The notes under the pieces were generated by a model. The model was not told where the DNA came from, made no database searches, and was given only the letters and a program-made list of their open reading frames with translations. The position numbers and the translations under genes are program-made. From NCBI GenBank assembly GCA_028383925.1, contig JAOEWO010000002.1, positions 1 through 64,000 on the forward strand: 64,000 nt of DNA, read 5' to 3'. Source of the stretch: Winogradskyella sp. (GTDB lineage Bacteria > Bacteroidota > Bacteroidia > Flavobacteriales > Flavobacteriaceae). Shown one piece after another: positions 25,260 to 36,220 of the stretch. Position 1 is the first letter of the stretch. The number at the start of each line of letters is the position of its first letter.

Positions 25260-26168
25260 ATGATTGAGGATGATTTATTAAAAAAATGGTTAAATAACGA
25301 ACTTACAGCTGCAGAAAAAGAGGCATTTAGTAAGCAAGACGACTATGCTATAAATCAAAATATAATAGATAATGCAAAGCAGTTTAAGGCATCGCATTTT
25401 TCTAAAGTCCAAGATTTTGAATCTTTTAAAACAGCTTATAATAATAGAAAAACAAAATCAACATTGCAGTGGATACGTCCATTATTAAAAATAGCAAGTG
25501 CACTCGTTGTTGGTCTTGCTGTTTATTTTTCATTTTTTAATAGTAATCGTGTAGAGGCTTATGCACTCGCAACAGAGCAGACAACAATTACGCTACCAGA
25601 TTTGTCTAAAGTAACTTTAAACGCAGATTCTAAACTTAGTTATAACGCAGACAGTTGGGGTACTAAATGCCTTTTAAATTTACAAGGTGAAGCCTATTTT
25701 AAAGTTGCTAAAGGCCAAACATTTACGGTCAGTACCAAATCAGGTAAAGTTACGGTTGTGGGTACTGAATTTAATGTAAAACAACGTGATAATTATTTTG
25801 AAGTAATTTGTTACGAAGGCATTGTAAAAGTTGCATCTGGGACGATTATAAGACAATTATTAGCAGGTGATACTTACCGTATTATAAATAAGAAATTTAC
25901 AGCAGATAAAACTTTAGACATACAACCACAATGGACGCGTAATAGAAGCCGTTTTAAGTCTGTGCCTTTTGCTGAAGTTATTAACGAGTTAGAGCGCCAG
26001 TATAATGTAAAGGTTACCCTAAAGAACATGGATGCTACTAGAGTTTTTTCGGGCACATTTATGCATAACAATTTAGAAGAAGCACTTTCTGCACTAACAC
26101 AACCTATGAATTTAGCTTTTGTAATTAGTTCACCGAACCAAGTTCTAATTCATGGCAAAACAAATTAA
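25260..26168 (+). CDS. FecR-family anti-sigma factor
   Basis: This 302-aa protein has a cytoplasmic N-terminal helix region (about 1-70) that would bind the sigma factor and one membrane span at about 75-95 (LLKIASALVVGLAVYFSFF). A periplasmic FecR domain (TITLPDLSKVTLNADSKLSY..GTEFNVKQRD..EGIVKV) is followed by a C-terminal DUF4974-type domain (FKSVPFAEVINELERQYNVKVTL..) that contacts the receptor. Its last 17 bases overlap the start of the TonB receptor gene, so the two are translationally coupled. Confidence 0.9.
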   Translation: MIEDDLLKKWLNNELTAAEKEAFSKQDDYAINQNIIDNAKQFKASHFSKVQDFESFKTAYNNRKTKSTLQWIRPLLKIASALVVGLAVYFSFFNSNRVEAYALATEQTTITLPDLSKVTLNADSKLSYNADSWGTKCLLNLQGEAYFKVAKGQTFTVSTKSGKVTVVGTEFNVKQRDNYFEVICYEGIVKVASGTIIRQLLAGDTYRIINKKFTADKTLDIQPQWTRNRSRFKSVPFAEVINELERQYNVKVTLKNMDATRVFSGTFMHNNLEEALSALTQPMNLAFVISSPNQVLIHGKTN

Positions 26169-28443
26169 GCAGTACACGTTATTCGTATTCTTAAGCTTAT
26201 TCTTTGCTCTTAAAACACACGCGCAAACGGCTGATAATAAGAGGCCATTAATCGAAATTTTAAGTAATTTAGAACAACAATTTAGTGTTCAGTTTAATTA
26301 TGCTGAAGACGCCATTACCAACCTTACAATTTCGCCACCACCAAAAGATTTACAGCTAAATACAGTTTTAATTTTTTTAGAAGATAAAACAGGTTTAACC
26401 TTTACTTTAACCTCTAGTAATGTGGTTTTGGTAATTGCGAATACAAACCGTTTAGAGCTTCAAAAATTATCAGAAATTGTTCTTGAAGGTTATATTGTTC
26501 GTGGTATTAATAAGTTAAGTAATGGTTCTTTTGAAATTGATATTTCAGATTTTGACATACTGCCGGGTTTAGTAGATACTGACGTTTTGCAAGCCGTACA
26601 GGCATTTCCTGGTATACAGAGTATTAATGAAACGGTTTCTAACATTAACATTAGAGGAGGCACTCACGATCAAAATTTAATCTTATGGGATGGTATTAAA
26701 ATGTACCAATCGGGTCATTTTTTTGGTCTTATTTCTATGTTTAATCCGCAAATTACCCAACGTGTGGCCTTAACTAAAAACGGGTCTCAAGTAGAGTATA
26801 CAGATGGTGTATCTGGCACAATTGCTATGCAAACCGATAAAGCAGTTAGTAAAGAATTTAAAGGCAGTTTGGGTGTTAATTTTATTGATGCTAATGGTTT
26901 TGCCGATGTCCCTTTAAGTAAAAAATCATCCTTACAAATAGCGGCCCGAAAATCTATAAGCGATTTTACAGAAACACCAACTTATACTAATTTCTTTGAA
27001 CGTATTTCTCAAGATACAGAGGTGGAGCAAAATGCAATGAATATTACAAATTCAGATAAAACGTTCGATTTCTATGATATTTCTCTGCGTTGGCTTTATA
27101 AAATTAACGACAAAGAAGTGCTACGCGTTAATTTTATAAATGCTGCTAATACATTAGGTTTTAATGAGAATATAAGGGTTAATAACCAGCAAGATTCTAG
27201 AGCGAGTACTTTAAGTCAAAACAGTATTGCAGGTGCCATAGCATACTCAAAAATTTGGAATACAAACTGGCAAACCATTTTTGAAGCTTATGAAACAGAT
27301 TATAAATTAAAGTCTGAAAATGCTAATATTTTAGACGCGCAACGTTTTTTGCAAGAAAACAAAGTGTCTGAAACAAGCCTAAAATTAAAAGTAAATTATG
27401 CTATTAATAACCGTTTAAATTTGCAAAGTGGTTACCATTTTGTTGAAACTAAAATTACCAATTTAGATGATGTAGATAACCCAGTTTTTAGGTTATTAGT
27501 TTCAGAAGTACTTAGAACTCATAGTTTATTTTCTCAACTATCATATATATCAAAAGACAGAAAAACCAATTTTAATACAGGTTTAAGGTATAATTATATT
27601 GGCAAGTTTAATAGACATTTACTAGAGCCAAGGTTAAGTGTAACACATAAGTTTTTAGACTATTTTTCTTTTGAATTTTTGGGCGAATTTAAACATCAAA
27701 ACATATCTCAGGTTATTAATTTTCAGAACGATTTTTTAGGTATTGAAAAGCGCAGATGGCAACTTTCTAATGATAGTGATATACCAATTATAAGAAGTCA
27801 ACAAGGGTCTGTTGGTTTGTCTTACACTAAAAGTGGCTGGCTTGTTAGCGCAGAAGCATACTATAAAAAAGTGAAAGGTATTACCACACAAAGTCAAGGG
27901 TTTCAAAACCAATATGAGTTTGTAAAAACCGATGGTACTTATAATGTGCGTGGTGTTGATGTTATTGTAAGAAAGCAGTTTAATAAATTTAATACCTGGT
28001 TGAGTTATGCTTACATGAATAATGACTATACATTTTTAGCATTACCAGAAAATACATTTCCTAGCAATTTTGATATTACACAAGCTTTTACTTTGGGAGC
28101 AAATTATACGGCTGAACGTCTAAAATTAGCAGCCGGCTTAAACTGGAATTCTGGCAGGCCAACCACACAACCACAAGAAGGCAACCCAATTAGCAATGGC
28201 GAAATTAATTTTAACCCAACAAATTCTTCGCAACTACAAGACTATTTAAGAGTAGATATATCTGCTATGTACAATTTTAAATTAGGGAAAACTACAGCAA
28301 ATTTGGGCCTCTCTATTTGGAATCTTTTAAACAAAAGGAACATTATTAATAGTTTTAACAGACTAAATAATGATGCGGTAGATACCATAAACCAAGGTTC
28401 TTTAGGTGTTACACCTAACCTTCTTTTTAGAGTAAATTTTTAG
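26152..28443 (+). CDS. TonB-dependent receptor with N-terminal STN signalling domain
   Basis: This 763-aa outer-membrane receptor has a signal peptide ending THAQ and an STN (secretin/TonB N-terminal) domain at about 30-105 (IEILSNLEQQFSVQFNYAEDAI..), then directly a plug (LQAVQAFPGIQSINETVSNINIRGGTHDQNLILWDGI) without the usual carboxypeptidase-like domain. The rest is a beta-barrel ending LLFRVNF. STN receptors signal ligand binding to FecR proteins. No SusD partner is present, so this is not a glycan SusCD pair, and the substrate is unknown. Confidence 0.9.
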   Translation: MAKQIKQYTLFVFLSLFFALKTHAQTADNKRPLIEILSNLEQQFSVQFNYAEDAITNLTISPPPKDLQLNTVLIFLEDKTGLTFTLTSSNVVLVIANTNRLELQKLSEIVLEGYIVRGINKLSNGSFEIDISDFDILPGLVDTDVLQAVQAFPGIQSINETVSNINIRGGTHDQNLILWDGIKMYQSGHFFGLISMFNPQITQRVALTKNGSQVEYTDGVSGTIAMQTDKAVSKEFKGSLGVNFIDANGFADVPLSKKSSLQIAARKSISDFTETPTYTNFFERISQDTEVEQNAMNITNSDKTFDFYDISLRWLYKINDKEVLRVNFINAANTLGFNENIRVNNQQDSRASTLSQNSIAGAIAYSKIWNTNWQTIFEAYETDYKLKSENANILDAQRFLQENKVSETSLKLKVNYAINNRLNLQSGYHFVETKITNLDDVDNPVFRLLVSEVLRTHSLFSQLSYISKDRKTNFNTGLRYNYIGKFNRHLLEPRLSVTHKFLDYFSFEFLGEFKHQNISQVINFQNDFLGIEKRRWQLSNDSDIPIIRSQQGSVGLSYTKSGWLVSAEAYYKKVKGITTQSQGFQNQYEFVKTDGTYNVRGVDVIVRKQFNKFNTWLSYAYMNNDYTFLALPENTFPSNFDITQAFTLGANYTAERLKLAAGLNWNSGRPTTQPQEGNPISNGEINFNPTNSSQLQDYLRVDISAMYNFKLGKTTANLGLSIWNLLNKRNIINSFNRLNNDAVDTINQGSLGVTPNLLFRVNF

Positions 28444-28446
28444 GTT

Positions 28447-29349
28447 TTAAAAGAAAATATCTTGAGCCAGTCTAAAGGTATTAGCATGTGCATCTACAAT
28501 GGTTTTAATATCGTGAGAATAACCACCACCCATACTACACATTACAGGAATTTTATTGCTTTTGCAGTGTTCTAATACAAAACGGTCTCGTGCTTTACAA
28601 CCTAAAACAGACATGCCAAGCTTGCCCAATTTATCGGTTGCAATAACATCTACACCACAGAGGTAATAGATAAAGTCTGGTTTTTGTTCTTCAATTAGTT
28701 TTGGTAAAGTGTTTTTTAAAATGTTTAGGTATGTAGTATCATCTGTATCATTGTCTAACGGAATATCTAAGTCGCTCTGTTCTTTTTTAAATGGATAATT
28801 GTTTTTACCATGCATAGAAAAGGTAAAAACAGAGGGATCGTTTTTAAAAATTTCGGCAGTACCATTGCCTTGGTGTACATCTAAATCTACGATTAAAATT
28901 TTTTTAGCCAAACCTTTAGTTTGTAGGTAACGCGCACTAATGGCTTGGTCGTTTAATAAACAAAAGGCTTCTCCACGATTGGTATATGCGTGGTGTGTAC
29001 CACCAGCAATGTTCATAGCAATACCATGTGTTATGGCAAATTCACTTGCTTTAATACTACCATCGGCTATTATAACTTCGCGCTCTATTAAAACTTCGCT
29101 TAATGGGAAACCTATTTTTCTGGCAGCGCGTTGGTCTAAGGTTATGTTTAATAAATCATAGTAATATTCTGGCTCATGTACTGCAAGAATAAATTTATTG
29201 TTTGGTTTTTCAGGTTCAAAAAAATTATCACTACTACAGGTGCCTTCGTAAAGCAACTGTTGCGGTAACAAGTCGTATTTTTCCATAGGAAAACGGTGTC
29301 CTTCAGGTAATGGGTGTTTATAGATTGGGTGAAAAGCTATTTTAAGCAT
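28447..29349 (-). CDS. Histone-deacetylase-superfamily amidohydrolase
   Basis: This 300-aa cytosolic protein belongs to the arginase/deacetylase fold family (acetoin utilisation AcuC-like or acetylpolyamine amidohydrolase-like). The zinc and catalytic motifs are present: GGTHHAYTNRGEAFCLLND (the His pair), LIVDLDVHQGNGTAEIF (DxH zinc ligands) and the late GVDVIATDKLG (Asp ligand). It removes acyl groups from an unknown amine or protein substrate. The stop lies 3 bases from the convergent TonB receptor stop, with no hairpin between them. Confidence 0.88.
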   Translation of the reverse strand: MLKIAFHPIYKHPLPEGHRFPMEKYDLLPQQLLYEGTCSSDNFFEPEKPNNKFILAVHEPEYYYDLLNITLDQRAARKIGFPLSEVLIEREVIIADGSIKASEFAITHGIAMNIAGGTHHAYTNRGEAFCLLNDQAISARYLQTKGLAKKILIVDLDVHQGNGTAEIFKNDPSVFTFSMHGKNNYPFKKEQSDLDIPLDNDTDDTTYLNILKNTLPKLIEEQKPDFIYYLCGVDVIATDKLGKLGMSVLGCKARDRFVLEHCKSNKIPVMCSMGGGYSHDIKTIVDAHANTFRLAQDIFF

Positions 29350-29376
29350 TTAAATTAGTCATGAATTTAGAAATGT

Positions 29377-31758
29377 CTAATTTAAGGTTATAGATTTCTC
29401 TTCAAAAATAAATGCGCCATCATTTGCAATACCTTCTATAAAAAGTGTAATTGGTACTTTGGGTTGTTTTATTTTTAAGCTAATAGTTCCGTTTTCGTTT
29501 AATTTTAGTTGAGGTTTCCAATCAACAATACCGTAACCTTTAAAAAAGTTATCATCAAAATATTTGTACTTAGGTATATAAAATTGTTTTTCTGCACTAA
29601 ATGTTAAAGGTATTTTATAAGACTGCGCGGTTTTATTACTTACAAGAGATTTGTAAACTTCAGTATTAATGGTATATAATTTTAGTTCCCCATTATTACC
29701 TCTAGCCCCTCCACCAATACCACTTCGGTTTATTTCTATGTAGTCTATTTCATTTAAAGACATTCTATATAACATGCTTGTGCCCATTAATTGTTGGTCG
29801 TTTAAATACACCATCATAGGATTGTCTGATCGGCCTCCATAAAATTGTACTTCACCATTATTACCCACAACAGTTTCTACACGGTTGGCCCTGAGGTAAT
29901 CTTCTAATGTATAAAATGCATAACGCTCGTTGTCTGTAATAATTTTAACGGTCCCAAATCTGTTTTTACCTAGCTCACGGGTTCTAATTCTTAATTTATC
30001 TAGTTCTGATACGACGAGTACTTCATCTAATTGTTGTACTTCATCTAAGTTTTGGTAAGCCACAGAGTTAATATTCATGTCTACATCTAACGTGTTTGAT
30101 GCGGTAGGAATAAGTATATTTTGTTTAGTAGATATTGGTGGTATTTTACTGGGTATACTCTGTAAATAAAGTTTTGCAGGTAGTAGCCCATCATCTGCTT
30201 TTAAGCGCGATAAATAAATTTTATCTGTTTCTGAGATAAAAATATTTGGTATAAAAAAAGCGTTTTCGTTCTCGTTAAATTCAAATAAAGTAGGTTCCCA
30301 TTTTGGTGTAGCATGTAGCATGTAACTCGCTGCTTTGTCATTTTCATTGCCATTTACATTAGCTTTTAAGGTGATACCTTGCTCAAAAGGATAAAACTGA
30401 TTTGTGGTGTCATCGTAAATTTTATCCCAATTATAGCTGCTCCAACCTTGGGTTAATAGCAAATCATCTAACTCATATTTCTTTTTTTCATTTACATTGG
30501 TAAAGTAGTATTTTCCACGTTCTATAGTACCGTTTAAATAAGGTTGTAAATAAGTGTAAGAAAGGATGTTGTGATGCTTTTTGTACGATAGTGTTTTCTC
30601 TGGGAGTATAGATACACTCAACGAGCTAAACTGTGATGCGTTAATATTTTTATAACTTAAATCTATAGTTAAAGAGTCGTACTTTTTCTTAGCAGATACA
30701 CCATCAGAACTTATAATAGAAATACCTTGGTGGTTAAAAAACAGGCGTTCTGCAATGGGTTGGTCATCCTCGTTAAATAAGGTTATAATGTTAGTTCCTT
30801 TTGGGCAATTATTAAAATCTATAATTTTGGTAATTGTAGTTTTATCATTAAAATAAATATCTACTAGCTCATAAGCATCTCCATTGTGTATTAATAGGGT
30901 GTGGCGTTTATCTTTAATTTTTTGTAATGTAGAATTGTTGGTAGAAATAGACAGATATGCTTTGTCTTTTTGTCTTTTTAAAGATAAAATAATGCCATTA
31001 GCTTTAATGCTTTCACTTATGTTAAAGTTAAGATTAGTATCCTTATAATTTAGTTTTACGCGGTAGTTATTAGTGATATCTGCAAGTAACGGAAATTTAC
31101 TAATACCAAATTGATTGGTAGTAAACTCAGACAAAACTACATTATTTTTATCTACAACTTCGCCTGTTAAATTTGCTATACCAAGGCCATATTTATCTTT
31201 AATTACAACACCAATATTATTAATTATACCATTAAGTATATGGCCACTTTCTGGTAAAAATTGCGGATCTATGGTGCTGTCTTTTTCTGCGGCTTCTACA
31301 TAAGTTTCATTTGCAGGGTCTATAACTCTAATAGATTCTGTGTAGTAGTTTTGCTCATCAAAATTACGCATCCAGTTGGTGTAAGCTTTAAAGGTATAGT
31401 AACCAGATGAAAAAGTAGAATCTAAAGCTATGGCGTTAATTGCAATACCTTTATCTACACGTATAAGTTTCTCTTTTATAATTTTATTATTTGCATCAGA
31501 GATACTTACATACAAGTTGGTGGTTAATAATGAAGGTTTCTTATCTTTTTTATCTAAAACATAAGCTGTAAAGCCAATATCTTCACCTTTAATAAATGTA
31601 GATTTATTAAGGTGTGCATAAACGAGTTCTCTAGCCGCTTCTGTATAATCTTCATAAGCATCTACAATATCAGAGTCTTCTTGTGCTGTAGCAGAAAAGT
31701 TGAGAGAAAAAAATAAGGCAAACACAAGTGGGTACCTAAGGAAGATAAGCATTTTCAT
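29377..31758 (-). CDS. Large envelope protein with macroglobulin-like and TonB-plug-like domains
   Basis: This 793-aa protein has a signal peptide to about 25 (..SATAQ). The N-terminal part resembles an alpha-2-macroglobulin MG2 domain (VYAHLNKSTFIKGEDIGFTAYVLD.., SGYYTFKAYTNWMRNF). A mid-region of beta domains follows, and near residue 610-690 a segment resembles a TonB receptor plug (YTLEDYLRANRVETVVGNNGEVQFYGGR..MVYLNDQQLM), but no barrel follows. Such proteins are common in Flavobacteriaceae and unexplained; they may link envelope layers or partner with receptors. It is transcribed toward the HDAC-like gene with a 27-bp gap. Confidence 0.75.
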   Translation of the reverse strand: MKMLIFLRYPLVFALFFSLNFSATAQEDSDIVDAYEDYTEAARELVYAHLNKSTFIKGEDIGFTAYVLDKKDKKPSLLTTNLYVSISDANNKIIKEKLIRVDKGIAINAIALDSTFSSGYYTFKAYTNWMRNFDEQNYYTESIRVIDPANETYVEAAEKDSTIDPQFLPESGHILNGIINNIGVVIKDKYGLGIANLTGEVVDKNNVVLSEFTTNQFGISKFPLLADITNNYRVKLNYKDTNLNFNISESIKANGIILSLKRQKDKAYLSISTNNSTLQKIKDKRHTLLIHNGDAYELVDIYFNDKTTITKIIDFNNCPKGTNIITLFNEDDQPIAERLFFNHQGISIISSDGVSAKKKYDSLTIDLSYKNINASQFSSLSVSILPEKTLSYKKHHNILSYTYLQPYLNGTIERGKYYFTNVNEKKKYELDDLLLTQGWSSYNWDKIYDDTTNQFYPFEQGITLKANVNGNENDKAASYMLHATPKWEPTLFEFNENENAFFIPNIFISETDKIYLSRLKADDGLLPAKLYLQSIPSKIPPISTKQNILIPTASNTLDVDMNINSVAYQNLDEVQQLDEVLVVSELDKLRIRTRELGKNRFGTVKIITDNERYAFYTLEDYLRANRVETVVGNNGEVQFYGGRSDNPMMVYLNDQQLMGTSMLYRMSLNEIDYIEINRSGIGGGARGNNGELKLYTINTEVYKSLVSNKTAQSYKIPLTFSAEKQFYIPKYKYFDDNFFKGYGIVDWKPQLKLNENGTISLKIKQPKVPITLFIEGIANDGAFIFEEKSITLN

Positions 31759-31838
31759 AATGGGTAATTTTTTATATAAAAATATCGAAAATTAAACCAT
31801 TGCCATTCTTTTTAACTAATCTTTAAGGCATTAAAAAA

Positions 31839-33965
31839 TTACTTAATGAGTTGAAGCTGAATACGCTTTCTAGCCACATCTACCTCTAAAACTTTTACTA
31901 TAATTTGTTGGTGCAATTGTACGTGTTCATTTACATCTTTTACAAACGTATCTGATAAATTTGAAACATGTATGAGTCCACTTTCTTTAATCCCAACATC
32001 TACAAAACAGCCAAAATTGGTAATATTGTTTACAATACCTGGTAATAATTGGCCAGTATGTAAGTCTGTAATTGTTTTTATGTTTTCATTAAAGGCAAAA
32101 ACCTTAGCTTGTTCTCTAATGTCTAAACCTGGTTTTTCTAACTCTTTTATAATATCTTGAAGCGTTAATAAACCAATAGTGTCTGTATAATATTTTTTTA
32201 AATCTATATTTTGAAGCACTGTTCTATTGCCTATAAGTTCTTTAAGTAAAACACCTTCGTCTTTAGCCATTTTTTCAACTATTCTATAAGTTTCAGGATG
32301 TACAGACGAATCGTCGAGCGGATTTTTAGCATCTCTAATTCTTAAAAATCCAGCAGCTTGCTCGTAGGCTTTACCACCTAAACGGGGTACTTTTTTAATG
32401 GTATTTCTAGAGGTAAAAGCGCCATTTTTATTACGATAATTAAAAATATTTTCGGCCAGTTTTGGTCCAATACCAGATACATAACTGAGTAAAGAGGAAC
32501 TTGCAGTATTAATATTAACACCTACTGCGTTTACACAATTTTCTACCACAACATCGAGTTGTTTTTGAAGTTTGCTTTGGTCTATATCGTGCTGATATTG
32601 ACCAACGCCTATAGATTTAGCATCAATCTTTACCAACTCTGCTAAAGGGTCTTGTAAACGTCTACCAATAGAAACAGACCCTCTAACTGTAACATCGTAA
32701 TTAGGAAACTCGTCGCGTGCAATTTTTGAAGCAGAATAAATACTCGCGCCAGCCTCACTCACCACAAAAACCTGAATGTCGTTTTTAAACTGAATTTTTC
32801 TAATTATAGCTTCTGTTTCTCTCGATGCTGTACCATTACCAATAGCAATGGCTTCAATTTTATAAGCTTCAACTAAAGACGCTATCTTTTTTATAGCACC
32901 AATACTGTCGCTTTTTGGTGGATGTGGGTATATAGTTTCGTTATGCTTTAAAGCACCTTGTGCATCTAGGCAAACCACTTTACAGCCTGTTCTAAAACCA
33001 GGATCTATAGCTAAAACACGTTTTTCGCCAAGGGGAGAGCCTAATAGTAATTGTCTTAAGTTTTTCGCAAAAACAGTAATAGCGCCTTCGTCTGCTTTTT
33101 CTTTTGTATTTTGAAGTGCTTCGTTGCTTAACGACGGAAATAATAAGCGTTTGTAAGCATCTGCAATAGCTAGTTTTATTTGGTTTGCACAAGCATTTTG
33201 ACTTCGTATAAGTCTGTCTTCAATATATTTTAAAATACGAAGGTTGTCTATTTCAATTTTAATACGAACAAAGCCTTCATGTTCTGCTCTTAAAATGGCT
33301 AATAATCTATGAGAAGGAATTCTGTTTAAACTTTCTGACCAATCAAAATAATCTCTAAATTTCTGAGCTTTTTCGTCTTCAGCCTTACTTTTTATAGCTT
33401 TAGTTGCAATTTGGGCTTGACGATTTAATTGGTTTCTAAGATGATTTCTAATATCTGTACGCTCATTAATCCACTCTGCAATAATATGTCTTGCACCTTC
33501 TAAGGCATCTTCAATAGTATAAATTTTACCTTTTGTATAACGTAATGCTACAGATTCTATAGCGGTTGTATTTTGGCTCATTATAATTTTGGCCAGTGGT
33601 TCTAAACCATTTTTACGCGCAGTTTCAGCTTTTGTTTTTCGCTTTTTCTTGTAGGGTAAATAGAGATCTTCAAGTAAGGTTAAATCTTGCGTTTTTTTAA
33701 TCTTTAGTTTTAAGTCTTCTGTTAAAACTTGTTGTTCTTCTAATGCTTTTAAAATTGTTGTTTTTCGTTTTTCTAATGCTTCAAATTCATCTTTAAATTT
33801 TACAATATCTCCAATCTGTACTTCGTCTAAGTTGCCTGTGGCTTCTTTTCTATAACGCGAAATAAAGGGAATGGTACAATCTTCGTTTAAAAGTTGGACG
33901 GTATTTTTAACCGAAGATTCTGCTATTTTGGTTTTTGAGACTATGTAGTTTAATAATTGAGTCAT
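31839..33965 (-). CDS. tex: Tex-family RNA-binding transcription accessory protein
   Basis: This 708-aa protein has an N-terminal helix-rich Tex domain (FISRYRKEATGNLDEVQIGDI), a YqgF/RNase H-like domain (RVLAIDPGFRTGCKVVCLDAQG.., AIGNGTASRETE), helix-hairpin-helix motifs (LLSYVSGIGPKLAENIFNYRNKNGAF) and a C-terminal S1 RNA-binding domain (GQLLPGIVNNITNFGCFVDVGIKESGLIHVSNL). The length is slightly under the usual 720-780 but all domains are present. It acts in the cytosol on nucleic acids and transcription. Confidence 0.95.
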   Translation of the reverse strand: MTQLLNYIVSKTKIAESSVKNTVQLLNEDCTIPFISRYRKEATGNLDEVQIGDIVKFKDEFEALEKRKTTILKALEEQQVLTEDLKLKIKKTQDLTLLEDLYLPYKKKRKTKAETARKNGLEPLAKIIMSQNTTAIESVALRYTKGKIYTIEDALEGARHIIAEWINERTDIRNHLRNQLNRQAQIATKAIKSKAEDEKAQKFRDYFDWSESLNRIPSHRLLAILRAEHEGFVRIKIEIDNLRILKYIEDRLIRSQNACANQIKLAIADAYKRLLFPSLSNEALQNTKEKADEGAITVFAKNLRQLLLGSPLGEKRVLAIDPGFRTGCKVVCLDAQGALKHNETIYPHPPKSDSIGAIKKIASLVEAYKIEAIAIGNGTASRETEAIIRKIQFKNDIQVFVVSEAGASIYSASKIARDEFPNYDVTVRGSVSIGRRLQDPLAELVKIDAKSIGVGQYQHDIDQSKLQKQLDVVVENCVNAVGVNINTASSSLLSYVSGIGPKLAENIFNYRNKNGAFTSRNTIKKVPRLGGKAYEQAAGFLRIRDAKNPLDDSSVHPETYRIVEKMAKDEGVLLKELIGNRTVLQNIDLKKYYTDTIGLLTLQDIIKELEKPGLDIREQAKVFAFNENIKTITDLHTGQLLPGIVNNITNFGCFVDVGIKESGLIHVSNLSDTFVKDVNEHVQLHQQIIVKVLEVDVARKRIQLQLIK

Positions 33966-34104
33966 TAGTAAGCAAAGCGTATGGTGTTAATTATTATAAC
34001 AATTTTTAATCATCATTTTGTAAGAAGCGTATTTAATATAAATCTCTTTTTTGCCTTTGTAAGTATGATTTATTTTTGTTCTATTACGTGCCTAATTATA
34101 TACA

Positions 34105-36165
34105 TTAACTAATCTTTAAACCATTAGAAACATTAGCTGTATCTGGGTTTACAAAAACCAAATTACCACCTTCGTCCTCAGTCATTAAAATCATGCCTTG
34201 GCTCTCAACTCCTCGCAATGCTCTTGGTGCTAAATTTACAAGAACAGTAACACGCTTGCCAACAATGTCTTCTGGTTTAAAACTTTCTGCAATACCAGAA
34301 ACAATAGTACGTACATCTATACCAGTATCTACTTTTAAAACTAAAAGCTTTTTAGTTTTAGGCATTTTTTCAGCTTCGATAATGGTACCAACTCTAATAT
34401 CTAATTTTGTGAAATCATCAAAAGTAATTTCTTCTTTTTGAGGTTCTAAAACTTTAGCAGCCGCTTCATTTGCCTTTTTACTAGCTTCTAGTTTTTCGCG
34501 TTGTTTTTCGATTTCTGAATCTTCGATTTTTGAAAATAATAATTCTCCTTTACTGATTTTATGATTTGCAGGTAGTAATACTTCTTTAGTTGAAACATCG
34601 CCCCAATTAGCTTCTGCATCGCGTTCAGAATGACAAAGAATTCCTTTTAATTTAGTTGACGTAAATGGTAAAAAAGGTTCAGATAAAATAGCTAAAGCAG
34701 ATGCAATTTGTAAGGCAACAAACATTACCGTTTTGGTGCGTTCCTCATCTGTTTTTATGGTTTTCCATGGCTCTTCATCTGCTAAGTATTTGTTACCAAG
34801 GCGTGCTAAGTTCATTAACTCTTGGCTAGCTTCTCTAAAACGGTAACGCTCTATAGAGCTAGAGATGACTGCAGGATATGCTTTTAAAGTGGCTAAAGTG
34901 TCTTGGTCTATTGTTTTGTAGTCCGCAGGTGTTGGGACAATACCATCGTAATATTTGTTGGTAAGTACCACGACACGATTAATGAAATTACCAAAAATGG
35001 CCACTAATTCATTGTTGTTTCTGGCTTGAAAATCGCTCCAAGTAAAATCATTATCCTTGGTTTCTGGAGCGTTAGCTGTTAGCGCATAGCGTAATACATC
35101 TTGCTGATTAGGAAAATCTATTAAATAATCTGGTAACCAAACCGCCCAATTTTTTGAAGTCGAAAGTTTACTGCCTTCTAGGTTTAAAAACTCATTTGCA
35201 GGCACATTATCTGGTAAAATGTAAGAACCTTCAGCTTTTAACATTGCTGGAAAAATAATGCAATGAAACACAATATTATCTTTACCTATAAAGTGTACTA
35301 GTTTAGTGTTTTCGTCTTTCCAGTAGTCTTCCCAATTTTTACCCTCGCGTGCAGCCCATTCTTTTGTTGCTGATATGTAGCCAATAGGCGCATCAAACCA
35401 AACATATAAGACTTTACCTTCGCCACCTTCGACAGGGACTTTAATACCCCAATCTAAATCTCTTGTTACGGCTCTTGGTCTTAAGCCATCATCTATCCAT
35501 GATTTTACTTGTCCGTAAACATTAGGTTTCCAATCTTTTTTATGGCCTTCTAAAATCCACTTTTTTAGAAACGCTTCATGCTTATTTAAAGGTAAAAACC
35601 AGTGTTTTGTCTCCTTTAGGCTTGGTACATTTCCTGTTATGGCAGATTTTGGGTTTATTAAATCTGTGGCATTATGGCTAGTGCCACAGTTTTCGCATTG
35701 GTCTCCATAACTTTCTTCATTACCACATTTTGGGCAAGTGCCTACTACAAAACGGTCTGCTAAAAATTGGTTGGCTTCTGCATCGTAAAGTTGTGCAGAG
35801 ACTTCTTCTACAAACTCGTTTTTGTCGTACAAGGTTTTAAAAAATTCTGAAGCCGTATCATGATGAATTTTAGCTGATGTCCGTGAATAATTATCAAACG
35901 TGATACCAAAATCTTCAAAAGAAGTTTTGATTATTGCATGGTATTTGTCAACAATATCTTGTGGTGTTACCCCTTCTTTTTTTGCTTTTATTGTAATAGG
36001 TACTCCGTGCTCATCGCTTCCACAAATAAAAGCAACATCGTTACCTGTTAATCTTAAATATCTTGCATAGATATCAGCGGGTACGTAAACACCTGCTAAA
36101 TGGCCAATATGTATTGGGCCGTTAGTATATGGTAAGGCTGCGGTAATTGTATAACGTTTAGACAT
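34105..36165 (-). CDS. metG: Methionine--tRNA ligase
   Basis: This 686-aa class I synthetase charges tRNA(Met). The HIGH motif is in [14 protein letters not shown] near the N terminus. A knuckle CPKCG..CENCG binds zinc. The KMSKS-equivalent is KLSTSK. The C-terminal 110 residues form an EMAP/Trbp111-type tRNA-binding domain ([34 protein letters not shown]..) used for dimerisation and tRNA capture. The length is normal for the dimeric type. A perfect TAAATTTG element lies about 25 bases upstream of the ATG. Confidence 0.97.
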   Translation of the reverse strand: MSKRYTITAALPYTNGPIHIGHLAGVYVPADIYARYLRLTGNDVAFICGSDEHGVPITIKAKKEGVTPQDIVDKYHAIIKTSFEDFGITFDNYSRTSAKIHHDTASEFFKTLYDKNEFVEEVSAQLYDAEANQFLADRFVVGTCPKCGNEESYGDQCENCGTSHNATDLINPKSAITGNVPSLKETKHWFLPLNKHEAFLKKWILEGHKKDWKPNVYGQVKSWIDDGLRPRAVTRDLDWGIKVPVEGGEGKVLYVWFDAPIGYISATKEWAAREGKNWEDYWKDENTKLVHFIGKDNIVFHCIIFPAMLKAEGSYILPDNVPANEFLNLEGSKLSTSKNWAVWLPDYLIDFPNQQDVLRYALTANAPETKDNDFTWSDFQARNNNELVAIFGNFINRVVVLTNKYYDGIVPTPADYKTIDQDTLATLKAYPAVISSSIERYRFREASQELMNLARLGNKYLADEEPWKTIKTDEERTKTVMFVALQIASALAILSEPFLPFTSTKLKGILCHSERDAEANWGDVSTKEVLLPANHKISKGELLFSKIEDSEIEKQREKLEASKKANEAAAKVLEPQKEEITFDDFTKLDIRVGTIIEAEKMPKTKKLLVLKVDTGIDVRTIVSGIAESFKPEDIVGKRVTVLVNLAPRALRGVESQGMILMTEDEGGNLVFVNPDTANVSNGLKIS

Positions 36166-36187
36166 GAAGCTTTATTTAATTAGACGG

Positions 36188-36195
36188 CAAATTTA
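36188..36195 (-). promoter_or_regulatory. metG: Flavobacterial -7 element before metG
   Basis: The minus strand reads TAAATTTG, an exact TAnnTTTG match, 22 bases before the metG ATG. No strong -33 TTG is seen. Confidence 0.45.
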
Positions 36196-36220
36196 CGATT
36201 TTACAGCTAGTTAATAAAAT

